Positions 1 through 8,607 of a stretch of DNA of 57,525 nt are shown piece by piece; the stretch's first letter is position 1, and each line of letters opens with the position of its first letter. The DNA comes from Halobacteriovorax sp. GTDB lineage: Bacteria > Bdellovibrionota > Bacteriovoracia > Bacteriovoracales > Bacteriovoracaceae. The DNA is taken from the NCBI GenBank assembly GCA_020048985.1, contig JAIFLR010000033.1:1-57525 (forward strand). Reading direction: 5' to 3'. The notes under the pieces were generated by a model. The model made no database searches. It saw only the letters and a program-made list of their open reading frames with translations, and was not told the DNA's origin. The translations under genes were made by a program, and so were the position numbers.

Positions 1-347
1 TAGGTAGTACGGTTGTTAAAAAAGTTTTCATTGATGGCAGTGGATATATCTATGCTGCGACAACCAATGGACTCTCAATCTCTACAAATGGTGGCGCGAC
101 TTTTACGAATAAAACAACTAGTAATGGCCTCGCAAGTAACTCCATCAATGCCGTTTTTGTTGATGGAAGTAATGCCATCTACGTTGCCACGACTGCTGGA
201 CTCTCGATTTCAACCAATGGTGGCACAAGTTTCACAACCAAAACCACCGCCGATGGTATAGGGAATCTAAGCATCAATCATGTATATGTTGATGCCAATG
301 GAAAAATTTATGCATCAACACCCAATGGTTTAGCGGTGAATTTCTAA
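1..347 (+). CDS. C-terminal end of a propeller-repeat protein (partial)
   Basis: The frame with codons starting at base 3 is open from the window edge to the TAA at 345-347. It gives about 114 residues, the C-terminal end of a longer protein. It holds two and a half copies of a unit of about 44 residues: V(F/Y)(I/V)D-G-x-x-I-Y-(V/A)-A-T-T-x-G-L-S-I-S-T-N-G-G, followed by an (S/T)F(T)xKTT spacer. Such repeats are typical of beta-propeller blades in sensor or secreted BNR-like proteins. The ATG-initiated 82-residue reading of another frame at 13-261 is a shadow. The gene converges on metG with only 3 bp between stop codons. The function is unknown and the N-terminus lies outside the window. Confidence 0.75.
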   Translation, partial: GSTVVKKVFIDGSGYIYAATTNGLSISTNGGATFTNKTTSNGLASNSINAVFVDGSNAIYVATTAGLSISTNGGTSFTTKTTADGIGNLSINHVYVDANGKIYASTPNGLAVNF

Positions 348-350
348 ATC

Positions 351-2288
351 CTACTCCTGAACCTCGGCCCCTTCCACTGCTGGAAAATACTGCTGTTTCT
401 GACCAATCACATGTCCAGCCTCAATTCCAGTTCCTAACTCTTCCAGTGTGAACACATTCTCTGGAAGATTTAAGCTTTGGCGAACTCGCTCCATGGTCTG
501 AGGAGCAAATGGATAAAGCATGATCATGAGATTTTTTAAAACGTAGAAGCAGCTATAAAGCGCGTCCTGACGACCTTGCAAATCGGCACGGTCATCATGA
601 GGCTTGAATTGAACGAAGAAGCTGTTAATCAAGCGAGCATAGTTTTCGATCTGGCCCAGAAGAGTTATGTACTCCGCCTTCTCCATGTTCTTCACGTACA
701 TCTGAACGATCTTCATAGTTTCTTTTTCGGCCTTCTCGAGTAACTTCCCTTCTGGAACTTTACCTTCAAATCTTGTGTGAACGGCCGAGATCGGTTTTTC
801 AATCGCCGCGTTCATTGGCCCAGCAAGAAACTTATTTCGCTCATTGAATGTATTGAAATCAAAGTTAGAAGGCTTTTCGGCCAGACCAAGGGTCGCAAGA
901 AAGTATCTCACTTGATCAGGGTCAAAACCCTTCTCCTCAATAAGCTCGTTTGCGCTATAGAAATTTCCACGAGACTTACTCATCTTCTCGCCGTCCACCA
1001 TCAAATGGAAAACGCTGTAGACATCTGTCAGCTGGAAGTCACCGGCCACGGGTTGTTTATGAATATCGTTTTGGATTCCAAACCACATCGCCCCTTGCAT
1101 GAGGACGTAGAAGTAAACGTTGTCTTGTCCCAGAAATTGAAAGATTTTTCCTTCGGGATCTTTCCAGAAACGCTCATACTCTTTTGGATCACGTCCCAGC
1201 TTTTGAAGTGCCACTTTGGTAAAGGATATAGGTGCTATCAAAGAATCAGGCCACACGTAAAGTGTTTTGCCTTTCATCTCAGGGTCTATTTCTTCCGGCA
1301 CAGGTATTCCCCATGTCACATCACGAGTGATTGAACGGTGGGCCCAGCCATCAAGAACAGTGCAAGCAATACCAGCATCAGTCATCATTTTAAAACCGGC
1401 AGTAAAATCTGCTTTGTTTTCAAATTGAACAACCACTTTTTTGCCAGGAGCATAACGAGATTTATGTTTTGGCAGAGTCGGACGCATTTCTTTAAACGCC
1501 GGCTCATGGGTATTATCAAATTGAAATGCCGGTTGAACTGTTTCAAACACTTCGTTAAAAACACCCTTACGCCATTTATTTTGTTTTGATTTAATCCAGT
1601 CGAGCAACTGATCTGAAACCTTCCACATATCAAGATACAAATGAGCTGTGTCTTTTAAAACGGGAGTGGCGTCCGACAGGGATGACTTGGGATTAATAAG
1701 CTGAGACGGATCATACTGAGTGCCGCAAACTTCACACTCATCACTATAGGCCGCTTCATTGGTGCAATGAGGGTTTGGACATTTGCCGGTGACATTACGG
1801 TCTTGCAGAAAGCGATTAAGCTTTGGATCAAACCACTGCTTGGCAGTTTTTTTCTCAAGCATGCCGTTCTTCCAGAGTTTACTCATGAACTCCTGAGAAG
1901 TCGCAGCGTGAGTCGGAAAACAATCCGGCTGAGAAGTACCAGAAAAAATATCGTAAGAAATTCCGTAACGTTTAATGGTGCTGACTTGTTTTACATGAAT
2001 CATGTCGATGAATTCTCTGACCGGCATCCCTTCTTTGATCGATGCAACCTCAGAAGTTGAGCCGTGGTCATCGTTACCTGAAACGAACAGTACATTCTCT
2101 TTACCAATCAACATGCGCATATAGCGGGCCATAATATCCGGTGGAACCATCGCCCCGGCCAGGTGACCAAGGTGCAAAGGACCGTTGGCGTATGGCATGC
2201 CTCCCGTGATCACCGCAGTCTTGGGACGGCTTAGGCGTTCGAGGACTTCTTTGACATTAGCAGGAGGTGTAAATTGAGGTTTGTTCAT
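351..2288 (-). CDS. metG: Methionine--tRNA ligase
   Basis: Cytoplasmic class I aminoacyl-tRNA synthetase that charges tRNA-Met. The HIGH signature appears as HLGH (about residues 39-42) after GGMPYANGP. The zinc-knuckle insert reads CPNPHC...CEVCG at about residues 170-190, followed by the usual LINPKSSLS. The KMSKSRGNF loop is near residue 440. The protein is about 645 residues and ends without a clear C-terminal EMAP-like tRNA-binding domain. I chose the ATG at 2288. An in-frame TTG at 2306 would add six residues, and neither has a strong ribosome-binding site. A nested inverted repeat lies just upstream (see 2307-2354). Identity is certain and the start is less so. Confidence 0.96.
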   Translation of the reverse strand: MNKPQFTPPANVKEVLERLSRPKTAVITGGMPYANGPLHLGHLAGAMVPPDIMARYMRMLIGKENVLFVSGNDDHGSTSEVASIKEGMPVREFIDMIHVKQVSTIKRYGISYDIFSGTSQPDCFPTHAATSQEFMSKLWKNGMLEKKTAKQWFDPKLNRFLQDRNVTGKCPNPHCTNEAAYSDECEVCGTQYDPSQLINPKSSLSDATPVLKDTAHLYLDMWKVSDQLLDWIKSKQNKWRKGVFNEVFETVQPAFQFDNTHEPAFKEMRPTLPKHKSRYAPGKKVVVQFENKADFTAGFKMMTDAGIACTVLDGWAHRSITRDVTWGIPVPEEIDPEMKGKTLYVWPDSLIAPISFTKVALQKLGRDPKEYERFWKDPEGKIFQFLGQDNVYFYVLMQGAMWFGIQNDIHKQPVAGDFQLTDVYSVFHLMVDGEKMSKSRGNFYSANELIEEKGFDPDQVRYFLATLGLAEKPSNFDFNTFNERNKFLAGPMNAAIEKPISAVHTRFEGKVPEGKLLEKAEKETMKIVQMYVKNMEKAEYITLLGQIENYARLINSFFVQFKPHDDRADLQGRQDALYSCFYVLKNLMIMLYPFAPQTMERVRQSLNLPENVFTLEELGTGIEAGHVIGQKQQYFPAVEGAEVQE

Positions 2289-2306
2289 GGGGAATATTGT
2301 AAACAA

Positions 2307-2354
2307 TTGGAGACGGGAGGACTAATAGATTTCTCTATAACGCTGCGTCTCCAA
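2307..2354 (-). promoter_or_regulatory. Nested inverted repeat between a secreted-protein gene and metG
   Basis: TTGGAGACG at 2307-2315 is perfectly complemented by CGTCTCCAA at 2346-2354. Inside the loop, ATAGA (2325-2329) pairs with TCTAT (2334-2338). On the minus strand this follows the stop of the Ser/Tyr-rich gene at 2363 and precedes the metG start at 2288. It could terminate the upstream gene or be a structured metG leader. There is only a weak T-tract after it and I do not recognise a T-box. Confidence 0.4.
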
Positions 2355-2362
2355 CCCCAAGA

Positions 2363-2818
2363 TTAACAACCTGGGCAGTAACGTGGTCCACGTGTTTCAG
2401 AACTTGGAGGATTATAGCTTGGCCCCTCGTAGCTAGTGCTTGGAGGATTATAGCTTGAGCCTGAAGAAGATGAACCGCTATCGTAACTCGATCCACTGTC
2501 ATAAGTAGAACCGCTAGAATAGTCACTTGAAGAAGTGTAGACAGGGTCAGCAACGCAAAATTCTCCCACCTGACAACGACGCTCAGTGCTTGTTTTGAAA
2601 AATCCATACTTTTTAGTTTCGTCACTTGAACATTCCACACTTTGGTGAACATAAACGCGTTTTTTAAATAACAAAACCTTTTTGATGACTACCAGACGAC
2701 CGTAATTTTGCAGGCTCTCTTTGAGTTCCTGGCAAGTCACTAGGGACGCTGTGACTTCTGGAACTTCAGCAAATGAATGATTAATCATGAGGACGAAAGC
2801 AAGAACGAAAAATTTCAT
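2363..2818 (-). CDS. Secreted protein with Ser/Tyr/Gly-rich tail
   Basis: 151 residues. A signal peptide (MKFFVLAFVLMINHSFA) is followed by a small domain of about 80 residues with several cysteines (VTCQEL, VECSSDE, RRCQVGEFC). The C-terminal 55 residues are low complexity, with SSDYSSGSTYDSGSSYDSG-type and SYNPPS repeats, and end in YCPGC. I do not recognise a family. Composition suggests export to periplasm or surface, with disulfides in the N-terminal part and a flexible tail. A 105-residue frame at 2335-2652 is its shadow. The ATG follows AAGGAGTCC (minus strand), a reasonable ribosome-binding site. Confidence 0.75.
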   Translation of the reverse strand: MKFFVLAFVLMINHSFAEVPEVTASLVTCQELKESLQNYGRLVVIKKVLLFKKRVYVHQSVECSSDETKKYGFFKTSTERRCQVGEFCVADPVYTSSSDYSSGSTYDSGSSYDSGSSSSGSSYNPPSTSYEGPSYNPPSSETRGPRYCPGC

Positions 2819-2957
2819 AAGGACTCCTTGGTACCGCGATCGGTATCAAGGGCATTTTGGCCTGTCAATAATCAGAAATTTGTCATTCGTTTGTAAGATC
2901 GCGGTCATTTCCAACTTTGAATTTATCCACGGTGGAGTAAAAATGATACCGATTTAA

Positions 2958-3608
2958 CTATTGTTTAGCCGAGGTTCCGCTTGCGCCGCCGCCTGTTCTG
3001 CCTTTCTCATACCATTCTCTATACTCACGGTTGTCAATCATACGCACTTCGCAAGCCTTCTCCATTTCCTGCTGCATTTTACCCAACGCTTTTCCCATCG
3101 GAAGTTCTTTATTATCGTAAGTCAGAATATATTGAAATTTGTCGTAGGGATAAAAGTACCTAACTTTTACTTTCGGTGATAGTTTGGCCAGAATTTCGGG
3201 CGCGAAAACGTCCAAACCTTCTTTGGAGAGATTCGACATTTCAATATCCATCGCTCCTTCAGATGACATCATCTTAGACTGGGCACCATGGGCGGGAAAA
3301 TCATGCATGTCACTGGGGCGCTCGGTATTCAGAATCATCATGTCGAACTTATCTTTTGATTGGACCAGCAGATCTTCTCTCTCAAGTCGGCCGGAAAACT
3401 TGGACCTGCGGTCGAGACTTTTAATTTCATCTCTAAGCACTGCATTTTTTCTATGTCCCACCCACTCTCTTAATTCCTCTTCACCCTGATGAACATAAAA
3501 TATCTCTTTTAATTTCCCCTCGAGAAAGCCTTGCCCAGGTGGCTGGCACTGGCCGAATGCCGTGCCCACATAAAAAATAGCTTGGAGGAAAATAACAATT
3601 TTCACCAT
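2958..3608 (-). CDS. Secreted protein of unknown function
   Basis: 216 residues with an N-terminal signal peptide (MVKIVIFLQAIFYVGTAFG, then QCQPPGQG). The mature part is charged and mostly helical in character, with a run of Lys/Glu/Arg around residues 30-90 and a Gly-rich C-terminus (RTGGGASGTSAKQ). Only two cysteines are obvious in the mature part (QCQPP and EKACEVR). No family is recognised. It stands alone between the Ser/Tyr-rich secreted gene and the exported pirin, with about 140 bp on either side. Confidence that it is coding is fair because of length, signal peptide and lack of competing frames. Confidence 0.65.
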   Translation of the reverse strand: MVKIVIFLQAIFYVGTAFGQCQPPGQGFLEGKLKEIFYVHQGEEELREWVGHRKNAVLRDEIKSLDRRSKFSGRLEREDLLVQSKDKFDMMILNTERPSDMHDFPAHGAQSKMMSSEGAMDIEMSNLSKEGLDVFAPEILAKLSPKVKVRYFYPYDKFQYILTYDNKELPMGKALGKMQQEMEKACEVRMIDNREYREWYEKGRTGGGASGTSAKQ

Positions 3609-3749
3609 TACCTCTTGTGACCCAAAGGATACACTCCCTTTGGAGAACTAACGGGTAAAAGTTATAAGCCTATGAGAAAAGGAGGAAACGAGCCTATATC
3701 AGTGCCTTAAATTGGGGGCATGTTCTTTTTATCGAAGCAACATTAAGAC

Positions 3750-4853
3750 CTAAGGCTTCTCTATTCTTCCATCAGGATACTTAGCAAATTTTTCGATTTT
3801 TGCCCCGTGAAACATATCTTCTCTGGGCCACTTCCATCCACCAAACTGCGTGCGCTGGTAATCATTGATGGTCTGATGAATTTCTTCTCGTGAGTTCATC
3901 ACGAAGGGTCCATGTTGAACGATGGGCTCTCCAATGGGTCTTGCTTCGAGAATTAAAAACTCCACTCCTGCACTATTGGCCTCAATTTCAAATTCCTTCG
4001 ATGAATCCAGAAACATCGCCTGCTTCTTTGAAACGGCCTGACCACTTACGCTGATGCCGTCGCCTTCAAAGAAATATAAAGTTCGATTGGTTTTATTTTT
4101 GGCGGCAGGATACTTAAATCTCCCGCCACTCTCCATTTTAACCAATAAAATATTGACCTCATTACTTGGTTCCTGGGCCCAGCTGTTTTTCGGGGCTTCA
4201 CAGTACTTCTGACTTTGATATTCTCCACAGATCAGTGACACTTCAACTTTTGGGTCTTGGGTAATTTTAGGAATTTTATTGGCCCAAAGCATTTTAAAAT
4301 CGGCCGGGACCATTTTATCTTTTTTGGGAAGATTGAGCCAAATTTGAAAAAGCTCAACCGTATTTTCTTTATCCTGATGTAAGAGCGGAAACATCTCTGA
4401 GTGCTGGACACCTGACCCCGCTGTCATCCACTGCACATCTCCTTCTCCATAGCGGCCAGCGGCCCCCAAAGAGTCAGCGTGATCCACATACCCTTTTCTC
4501 ACAATAGTAATGGTTTCAAAACCTCGATGGGGATGAACAGGAAACCCAGGAATCTCGGAGCCGTGATAAATGCGAAAGCCATCCTTGGGTGTGAAATCTT
4601 GTCCCATATCCCTTCCCACAAAATACTTAGGGTCCAGACCAAAGTTTTTATTGCCCGCGGGATAGCGATCATTATGATGCACACAAAATAAAAAAGGCTC
4701 CTGAACGGGCCACTGAAACTCAATCGGTTGTATCTTAGTAATCACTTGGCTAACCTCTGTCTTTTTAAAAATGTTAAAAAAATTGAAAATGCTTCCGGCC
4801 CAACTAGTAGCGGGGAGAAGCAGCAAAAATTTAAGCAGGTGGCGTCTTTTCAT
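3750..4853 (-). CDS. Pirin family protein with N-terminal export signal
   Basis: Bicupin metalloprotein of the pirin family (COG1741). The metal site is complete: HPHRGFET gives two histidines and GSGVQHSEMF gives the third histidine and the glutamate. The C-terminal cupin ends with a conserved GPFVMNSREEI. Pirins act as iron-dependent quercetin dioxygenases or redox-linked regulators, usually in the cytoplasm. This one is longer (367 residues). It starts with MKRRHLLKFLLLLPATSWA, a signal-peptide-like segment with twin arginines, so it may be exported, possibly by Tat. It is monocistronic. The substrate cannot be told from sequence. Confidence 0.88.
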   Translation of the reverse strand: MKRRHLLKFLLLLPATSWAGSIFNFFNIFKKTEVSQVITKIQPIEFQWPVQEPFLFCVHHNDRYPAGNKNFGLDPKYFVGRDMGQDFTPKDGFRIYHGSEIPGFPVHPHRGFETITIVRKGYVDHADSLGAAGRYGEGDVQWMTAGSGVQHSEMFPLLHQDKENTVELFQIWLNLPKKDKMVPADFKMLWANKIPKITQDPKVEVSLICGEYQSQKYCEAPKNSWAQEPSNEVNILLVKMESGGRFKYPAAKNKTNRTLYFFEGDGISVSGQAVSKKQAMFLDSSKEFEIEANSAGVEFLILEARPIGEPIVQHGPFVMNSREEIHQTINDYQRTQFGGWKWPREDMFHGAKIEKFAKYPDGRIEKP

Positions 4854-4959
4854 GGGTAAATTATACTTTATGAAGGGTTAGACATACTTGAGTTTTTTCA
4901 TCTCAGGGAAGAATTGTCCATCTTGAGAACCATACTAACCAGGTCGATAATAGACCTAA

Positions 4960-5556
4960 GTGGAAAATCTCAAAAAAAATCTCATCCTCATTCACGGCGC
5001 AGGCCCCAAACATTACCGCTCTCTGGCCGACGGCACGGGTGACTGGCAGGCGAAGCTTCCCCAGGACTTAGGAGATGGCTACAAAGTCCTTAGACCAGAG
5101 ATGCCTTCACTGACTAAACCTTCCTACACTGAATGGAAAATCCTCATGGATAAATACGTCGCCAAGGTTCGCGGCGAGGTCACTTTAGTGGGGCATTCCT
5201 TGGGCGGAGCTTTTTTAGTGAAGTACCTTGCCGAAGAAAAAATGGCCCAGAAAATTTCAGCTTTATTTATTGTCTCCGCACCTTTTAATACTGTTAAAGG
5301 TTTTGAAGCCCCGCCGGACTTATCAGCTTTGAGAAATATAAAAAACATTTACCTATACCACAGCATAGACGATGTAGAAGTTCCCTACGCCCATGCACTT
5401 ATTTATCAAACAAGGCTTCAAGCCGAGCTCAGAACATTTAGCGATAGAGGCCATTACTTCAAGCGAGCAGAGTTTCCCGAAATTGCTCAGGATATTAAAA
5501 TGGCCACAGCTCACTCGGATCTACGTCTTCAGACTGATATCTCAAATCCTCATTGA
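4960..5556 (+). CDS. Alpha/beta hydrolase (RBBP9/YdeN-like serine hydrolase)
   Basis: 198 residues, the usual size for the small RBBP9/YdeN hydrolases. The N-terminal strand and oxyanion region read NLILIHGAGP. The nucleophile elbow is GHSLGG (about residues 78-83). An acid in SIDDVEVPYAHA and a histidine in DRGHYFKRAEFPE complete a Ser-Asp-His triad. There is no signal peptide, so it is cytoplasmic. The start is a GTG with a weak ribosome-binding site. The 3' end overlaps the convergent DJ-1/PfpI gene by about 60 bp. The substrate is unknown, though esters or acyl groups are likely. Confidence 0.85.
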   Translation: MENLKKNLILIHGAGPKHYRSLADGTGDWQAKLPQDLGDGYKVLRPEMPSLTKPSYTEWKILMDKYVAKVRGEVTLVGHSLGGAFLVKYLAEEKMAQKISALFIVSAPFNTVKGFEAPPDLSALRNIKNIYLYHSIDDVEVPYAHALIYQTRLQAELRTFSDRGHYFKRAEFPEIAQDIKMATAHSDLRLQTDISNPH

Positions 5557-6229
5557 TCCTATGAAATTCCTCCACAATCGCCTTGCCCACAGCGCCTGCT
5601 GACTGGGGATTTTGTCCCGTAACAAGTCGTTCATATACAACCACTTTTTTTTGCCAGTTTTCGGAGGAAAGAAACTTCGCCCCTCTCTCTCTTAACTTTG
5701 ACTCGAGTAAGAAGGGAACCACATCCTCTTTGCCCACTTCTTTTTCCTCTAAATTCGTAAAAGCGTTCACTTCACGTCCTTGAACCAAATATTTCCCATC
5801 CGAAAGTTTGATATTCACCAAGGCTGAGGGTCCGTGACAGACGGCGGAGACAATTCCTCCCTTCTCATAAATAGCAGGAGTGATTCGCTGAATGTTTTCA
5901 TCATCCGGAAAATCCCACATGGTGCCGTGGCCACCGGCAAAAAAGATTACTGAGTAGTTATTTGGATCTATATTGCCCAATGAAATAGTTGAAATGCCAT
6001 TTTTGATTTTCAATTCATTCACAAAGCGTTTATTGATGGGATCATCTAAGTTTAAACTCGCAAGCTCCAGTGGCGCGACTCCGCCTTTGGGGCTAGCAAA
6101 GTCAATGGAGAAACCGGCCTCTTTTAGTGGGTAGAGAACGTGACTCACTTCAGACAAATACCAACCAGTTTTGCCGGAGTTACCAAGTTGATCATTACTA
6201 GTTACTACTATTAACACTTTTTTTTGCAT
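5495..6229 (-). CDS. DJ-1/PfpI family protein (type 1 glutamine amidotransferase-like)
   Basis: The start at 6229 is supported by AGGAGG five bases upstream. An extension to 6283 would add 18 unlikely residues. The 244-residue protein has the DJ-1/PfpI fold: an N-terminal KVLIVVTS strand, GGHGTMWDF, and the nucleophile elbow AVCHGPSALVN carrying the reactive cysteine. The match is closest to the Hsp31-like/glyoxalase III branch, which handles methylglyoxal or acts as a holdase. The C-terminus (RYQSEDVDPSELWPF) extends past the core and overlaps the convergent hydrolase. Cytoplasmic. The exact enzymatic role is uncertain. Confidence 0.88.
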   Translation of the reverse strand: MQKKVLIVVTSNDQLGNSGKTGWYLSEVSHVLYPLKEAGFSIDFASPKGGVAPLELASLNLDDPINKRFVNELKIKNGISTISLGNIDPNNYSVIFFAGGHGTMWDFPDDENIQRITPAIYEKGGIVSAVCHGPSALVNIKLSDGKYLVQGREVNAFTNLEEKEVGKEDVVPFLLESKLRERGAKFLSSENWQKKVVVYERLVTGQNPQSAGAVGKAIVEEFHRINEDLRYQSEDVDPSELWPF

Positions 6230-6372
6230 AGAATCCTCCTGATTGAGCAGACAAGGGTTTAAAGCAAAAACAGTGCCACTCAACCATCACTTAAAACGAA
6301 CCCAGACATAAATATTATCGATTTTTATATATTACAAGAAACCACTATACTCCACTGAGGAAGGAATAATCT

Positions 6373-7335
6373 ATGAACCAATTTATGTCAGATGTCTCGG
6401 TAGTTCCCAGTTCTCTTTGGATCGGTTTTTGTATCGGTGTATTGGTTCTGTTGATGATTGATTTAAGTCTCTTCGGAAAGGCCGGTCACAAGATGAGCCG
6501 CAAGGCTGCCTTACTGGAAAGTGGGCTCTGGATGACTGTGGCCCTTTCATTTAATGCATGGTTCGCCATGGCCTACGGTAAAGAACTCGGAACAGAATTC
6601 TTGACTGGCTACTTAATTGAAAAAAGTCTGAGCGTCGATAATCTTTTTGTCATTCTCCTCGTCTTCAGCGCTTTCAAAATACCGGCTCAGTATCAGCACC
6701 GTGTTCTCTTTTACGGCGTGCTCGGTGCGATTGTATTGCGTGCCATCTTTATTCTGATTGGTGCCCAACTGCTCCACCACTTTCACTGGATCCTCTACGT
6801 CTTCGGCGCAATTCTGGTAGTCACGGCGATAAAATTCCTCATGGAAACCGATGAGAAAACAGATGTTCAAGAAAGTTGGTCGACTCGCCTTTTGAAGCGC
6901 ATCATACCAACCACTACAACCATCAGCGGAAATCATTTTTTTGTCATTGAAAATGGAATCCGAAAAGCCACACCTCTATTTTTGGCTTTGGCCGTAATCG
7001 AAGTGACTGATCTCATCTTTGCAGTTGATTCAATTCCTGCGGTATTTGCGGTGACTCAGGACGCCTTTGTGGCCTTCGCTTCAAACATTCTCGCCATTCT
7101 TGGTCTGCGCGCACTGTATTTTGTTTTGGCCGACTGGGTTGCAAAACTCCGTTACCTCAAACCAGGGCTAGCGGCGATTCTAGGTTTTATTGGAATGAAG
7201 ATGCTTCTTATTGATATCTATAAAATATCAAGTTCTGTTTCGTTATTAGTCATCATGGCGATCCTAGTCACTGCCGGATTAAGTTCATGGTATGTCGCAA
7301 GAATTGAGGAAAGAAAACGACAAAACAACGGATAA
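6373..7335 (+). CDS. TerC family integral membrane protein
   Basis: 320 residues with about nine membrane-spanning segments. The two TerC signature blocks are present: EKSLSVDNLFV (about residues 83-93) and FAVDSIPAVFAVT...NILAILGLRALYF (about residues 217-251), each with the conserved Asp thought to bind metal. The length and the 'MSRKAALLESGLW' N-terminal loop fit the Alx/YgjT branch, implicated in manganese export and pH response. The ATG follows GAGGAAGGAA. Only about 90 bp separate it from the divergent DJ-1 gene, and I see no yybP-ykoY (manganese) riboswitch there. A VTT-domain gene follows 18 bp downstream. Confidence 0.93.
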   Translation: MNQFMSDVSVVPSSLWIGFCIGVLVLLMIDLSLFGKAGHKMSRKAALLESGLWMTVALSFNAWFAMAYGKELGTEFLTGYLIEKSLSVDNLFVILLVFSAFKIPAQYQHRVLFYGVLGAIVLRAIFILIGAQLLHHFHWILYVFGAILVVTAIKFLMETDEKTDVQESWSTRLLKRIIPTTTTISGNHFFVIENGIRKATPLFLALAVIEVTDLIFAVDSIPAVFAVTQDAFVAFASNILAILGLRALYFVLADWVAKLRYLKPGLAAILGFIGMKMLLIDIYKISSSVSLLVIMAILVTAGLSSWYVARIEERKRQNNG

Positions 7336-7353
7336 TTGAGCTATAATTCCTGC

Positions 7354-7926
7354 ATGAAATTAGCTGATAAATTGCATGCCAAGATAAAGGTCTATTCAGA
7401 AAAACTAGAACAATATGCGGATCGTTTTTGGTATCCGCCGCTTCTTGCTTTGTTGGCAGCGCTGGATAATCTGATCATTGTTATCCCTAATGATGGACTT
7501 TTAATTGCCAGCTCCATGCTCATTCCAAAGCGATGGGCGATTTTTGCCATCAGCGTTTCTATTGGCTCGACTATCGGTGCGCTCACTCTCAGCGCCATTG
7601 TTGAATATCAGGGTTTGCCTTGGATTCTGGATTTCTATCCTGGCATTGATCAAACGGCCTTGTGGTTAAAAACCGCAGAGTTTTTCGGGAAATATGGTTT
7701 GTTGGTTGTGTTCGCTATCAGTGCCACCCCCCTTTCCCAACAGCCAATCATCATTCTGGCAGCATTGGCGAATACGCCTTTTGCTCAACTAGCAGTTATT
7801 CTTTTTGCAGGTAGATTTCTGAAATTTATGGTCATGGCATATCTGGGATCCCATTCTCCCCGTTTACTCAAAAAAATATGGGGCATTAAAGACGAGCTTA
7901 AAGATGCAGGAATTAAAGTTGATTAA
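7354..7926 (+). CDS. VTT (DedA-like) small membrane protein
   Basis: 190 residues from the ATG at 7354. An in-frame TTG at 7336 is less likely. It has four or five hydrophobic segments and the VTT/SNARE-associated layout: an amphipathic start, a re-entrant segment around NLIIVIPNDGLLIAS, SIGSTIGALT, and a late GRFLKFMVMAYLG motif with the conserved GRxxRY-like arginine. DedA/VTT proteins move lipids such as undecaprenyl phosphate or act in proton-dependent homeostasis. It is close behind terC and directly followed (12 bp) by an SDR gene, so it probably belongs to that transcript. Confidence 0.75.
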   Translation: MKLADKLHAKIKVYSEKLEQYADRFWYPPLLALLAALDNLIIVIPNDGLLIASSMLIPKRWAIFAISVSIGSTIGALTLSAIVEYQGLPWILDFYPGIDQTALWLKTAEFFGKYGLLVVFAISATPLSQQPIIILAALANTPFAQLAVILFAGRFLKFMVMAYLGSHSPRLLKKIWGIKDELKDAGIKVD

Positions 7927-7938
7927 CTGGAGACTCAC

Positions 7939-8607
7939 ATGAACATACTTATTACTGGTGTCTCAAAAGGTATTGGATTAGCACTAACTGACGAAGCCTT
8001 AGAAAAAGGTCATCACGTTTTCGGCGTCGCCCGCCACCCAGAAGAATCTCATGAATTGATGCAACTTCAAAAAAAAAATAATCGACTGACGATTATCAAA
8101 CTCGACCTCAAAGAAGAAAATGCTGCGGAAAAACTCATTAAGGCACTCGCAAACTGCAGCCACATTGATATCCTGATCAACAATGCCGGAATCTATGAAA
8201 AAGACTCAACCAAAGAAGCCTTCATAAAAAGTTTCGAAGTGAACGCTTACATTCCATTTATGGTCACAGAAACTCTCGTGCCGAAACTGAAGCCTGCTCA
8301 CTCACCAAAAGTCATTCACATCACTTCGTTAATGGGATCCATCGAAGATAATTCTTCAGGCGGCTCTGTCGCCTATCGCGCCTCCAAAACTGCCTTAAAT
8401 ATGATTCATAAATGTTTGAGCCTAGAGCACAACTGGCTCAGTTGTATGGCGATTCACCCAGGATGGGTTCAAACCAGCATGGGAGGTAAAGAAGCTCCTA
8501 CCACTCCCAAACAATCTGTCAGCGGAATTTGGAAAGAAATTGAACGCCTGACTTTAGCCGAATCAGGTTGTTTTAAAGATTTCCAGGGAAACATGCTTCC
8601 CTGGTGA
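7939..8607 (+). CDS. SDR family oxidoreductase
   Basis: 222-residue short-chain dehydrogenase. The Rossmann dinucleotide motif TGVSKGIG lies at residues 6-13, NNAG near residue 82, an active-site serine in HITSLMGS, and the catalytic YRASK near residue 150. HPGWVQTSMGG after it is typical of the C-fannesin/YciK-like branch. Substrate unknown. The ATG has a GGAGACTCAC ribosome-binding site. The stop codon overlaps the GTG start of the next gene, which indicates translational coupling. Confidence 0.92.
   Translation: MNILITGVSKGIGLALTDEALEKGHHVFGVARHPEESHELMQLQKKNNRLTIIKLDLKEENAAEKLIKALANCSHIDILINNAGIYEKDSTKEAFIKSFEVNAYIPFMVTETLVPKLKPAHSPKVIHITSLMGSIEDNSSGGSVAYRASKTALNMIHKCLSLEHNWLSCMAIHPGWVQTSMGGKEAPTTPKQSVSGIWKEIERLTLAESGCFKDFQGNMLPW

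Noticed and set aside
13-261. 82-residue open frame in a different phase
   Set aside because: The frame with codons at position 3 gives clear repeats and a stop at 345-347. This one is a shadow.
2289-2362. Possible T-box leader of metG
   Set aside because: The stem is short and no T-box core or terminator/antiterminator pair is visible.
5124-5348. Reverse-strand frames inside the alpha/beta hydrolase and many similar ones elsewhere
   Set aside because: They lie antisense to a gene with clear family motifs and have no ribosome-binding site or recognisable product.
6284-6372. Possible yybP-ykoY manganese riboswitch before the TerC gene
   Set aside because: Only about 90 bp separate the divergent genes and I see none of the paired stems of that riboswitch.
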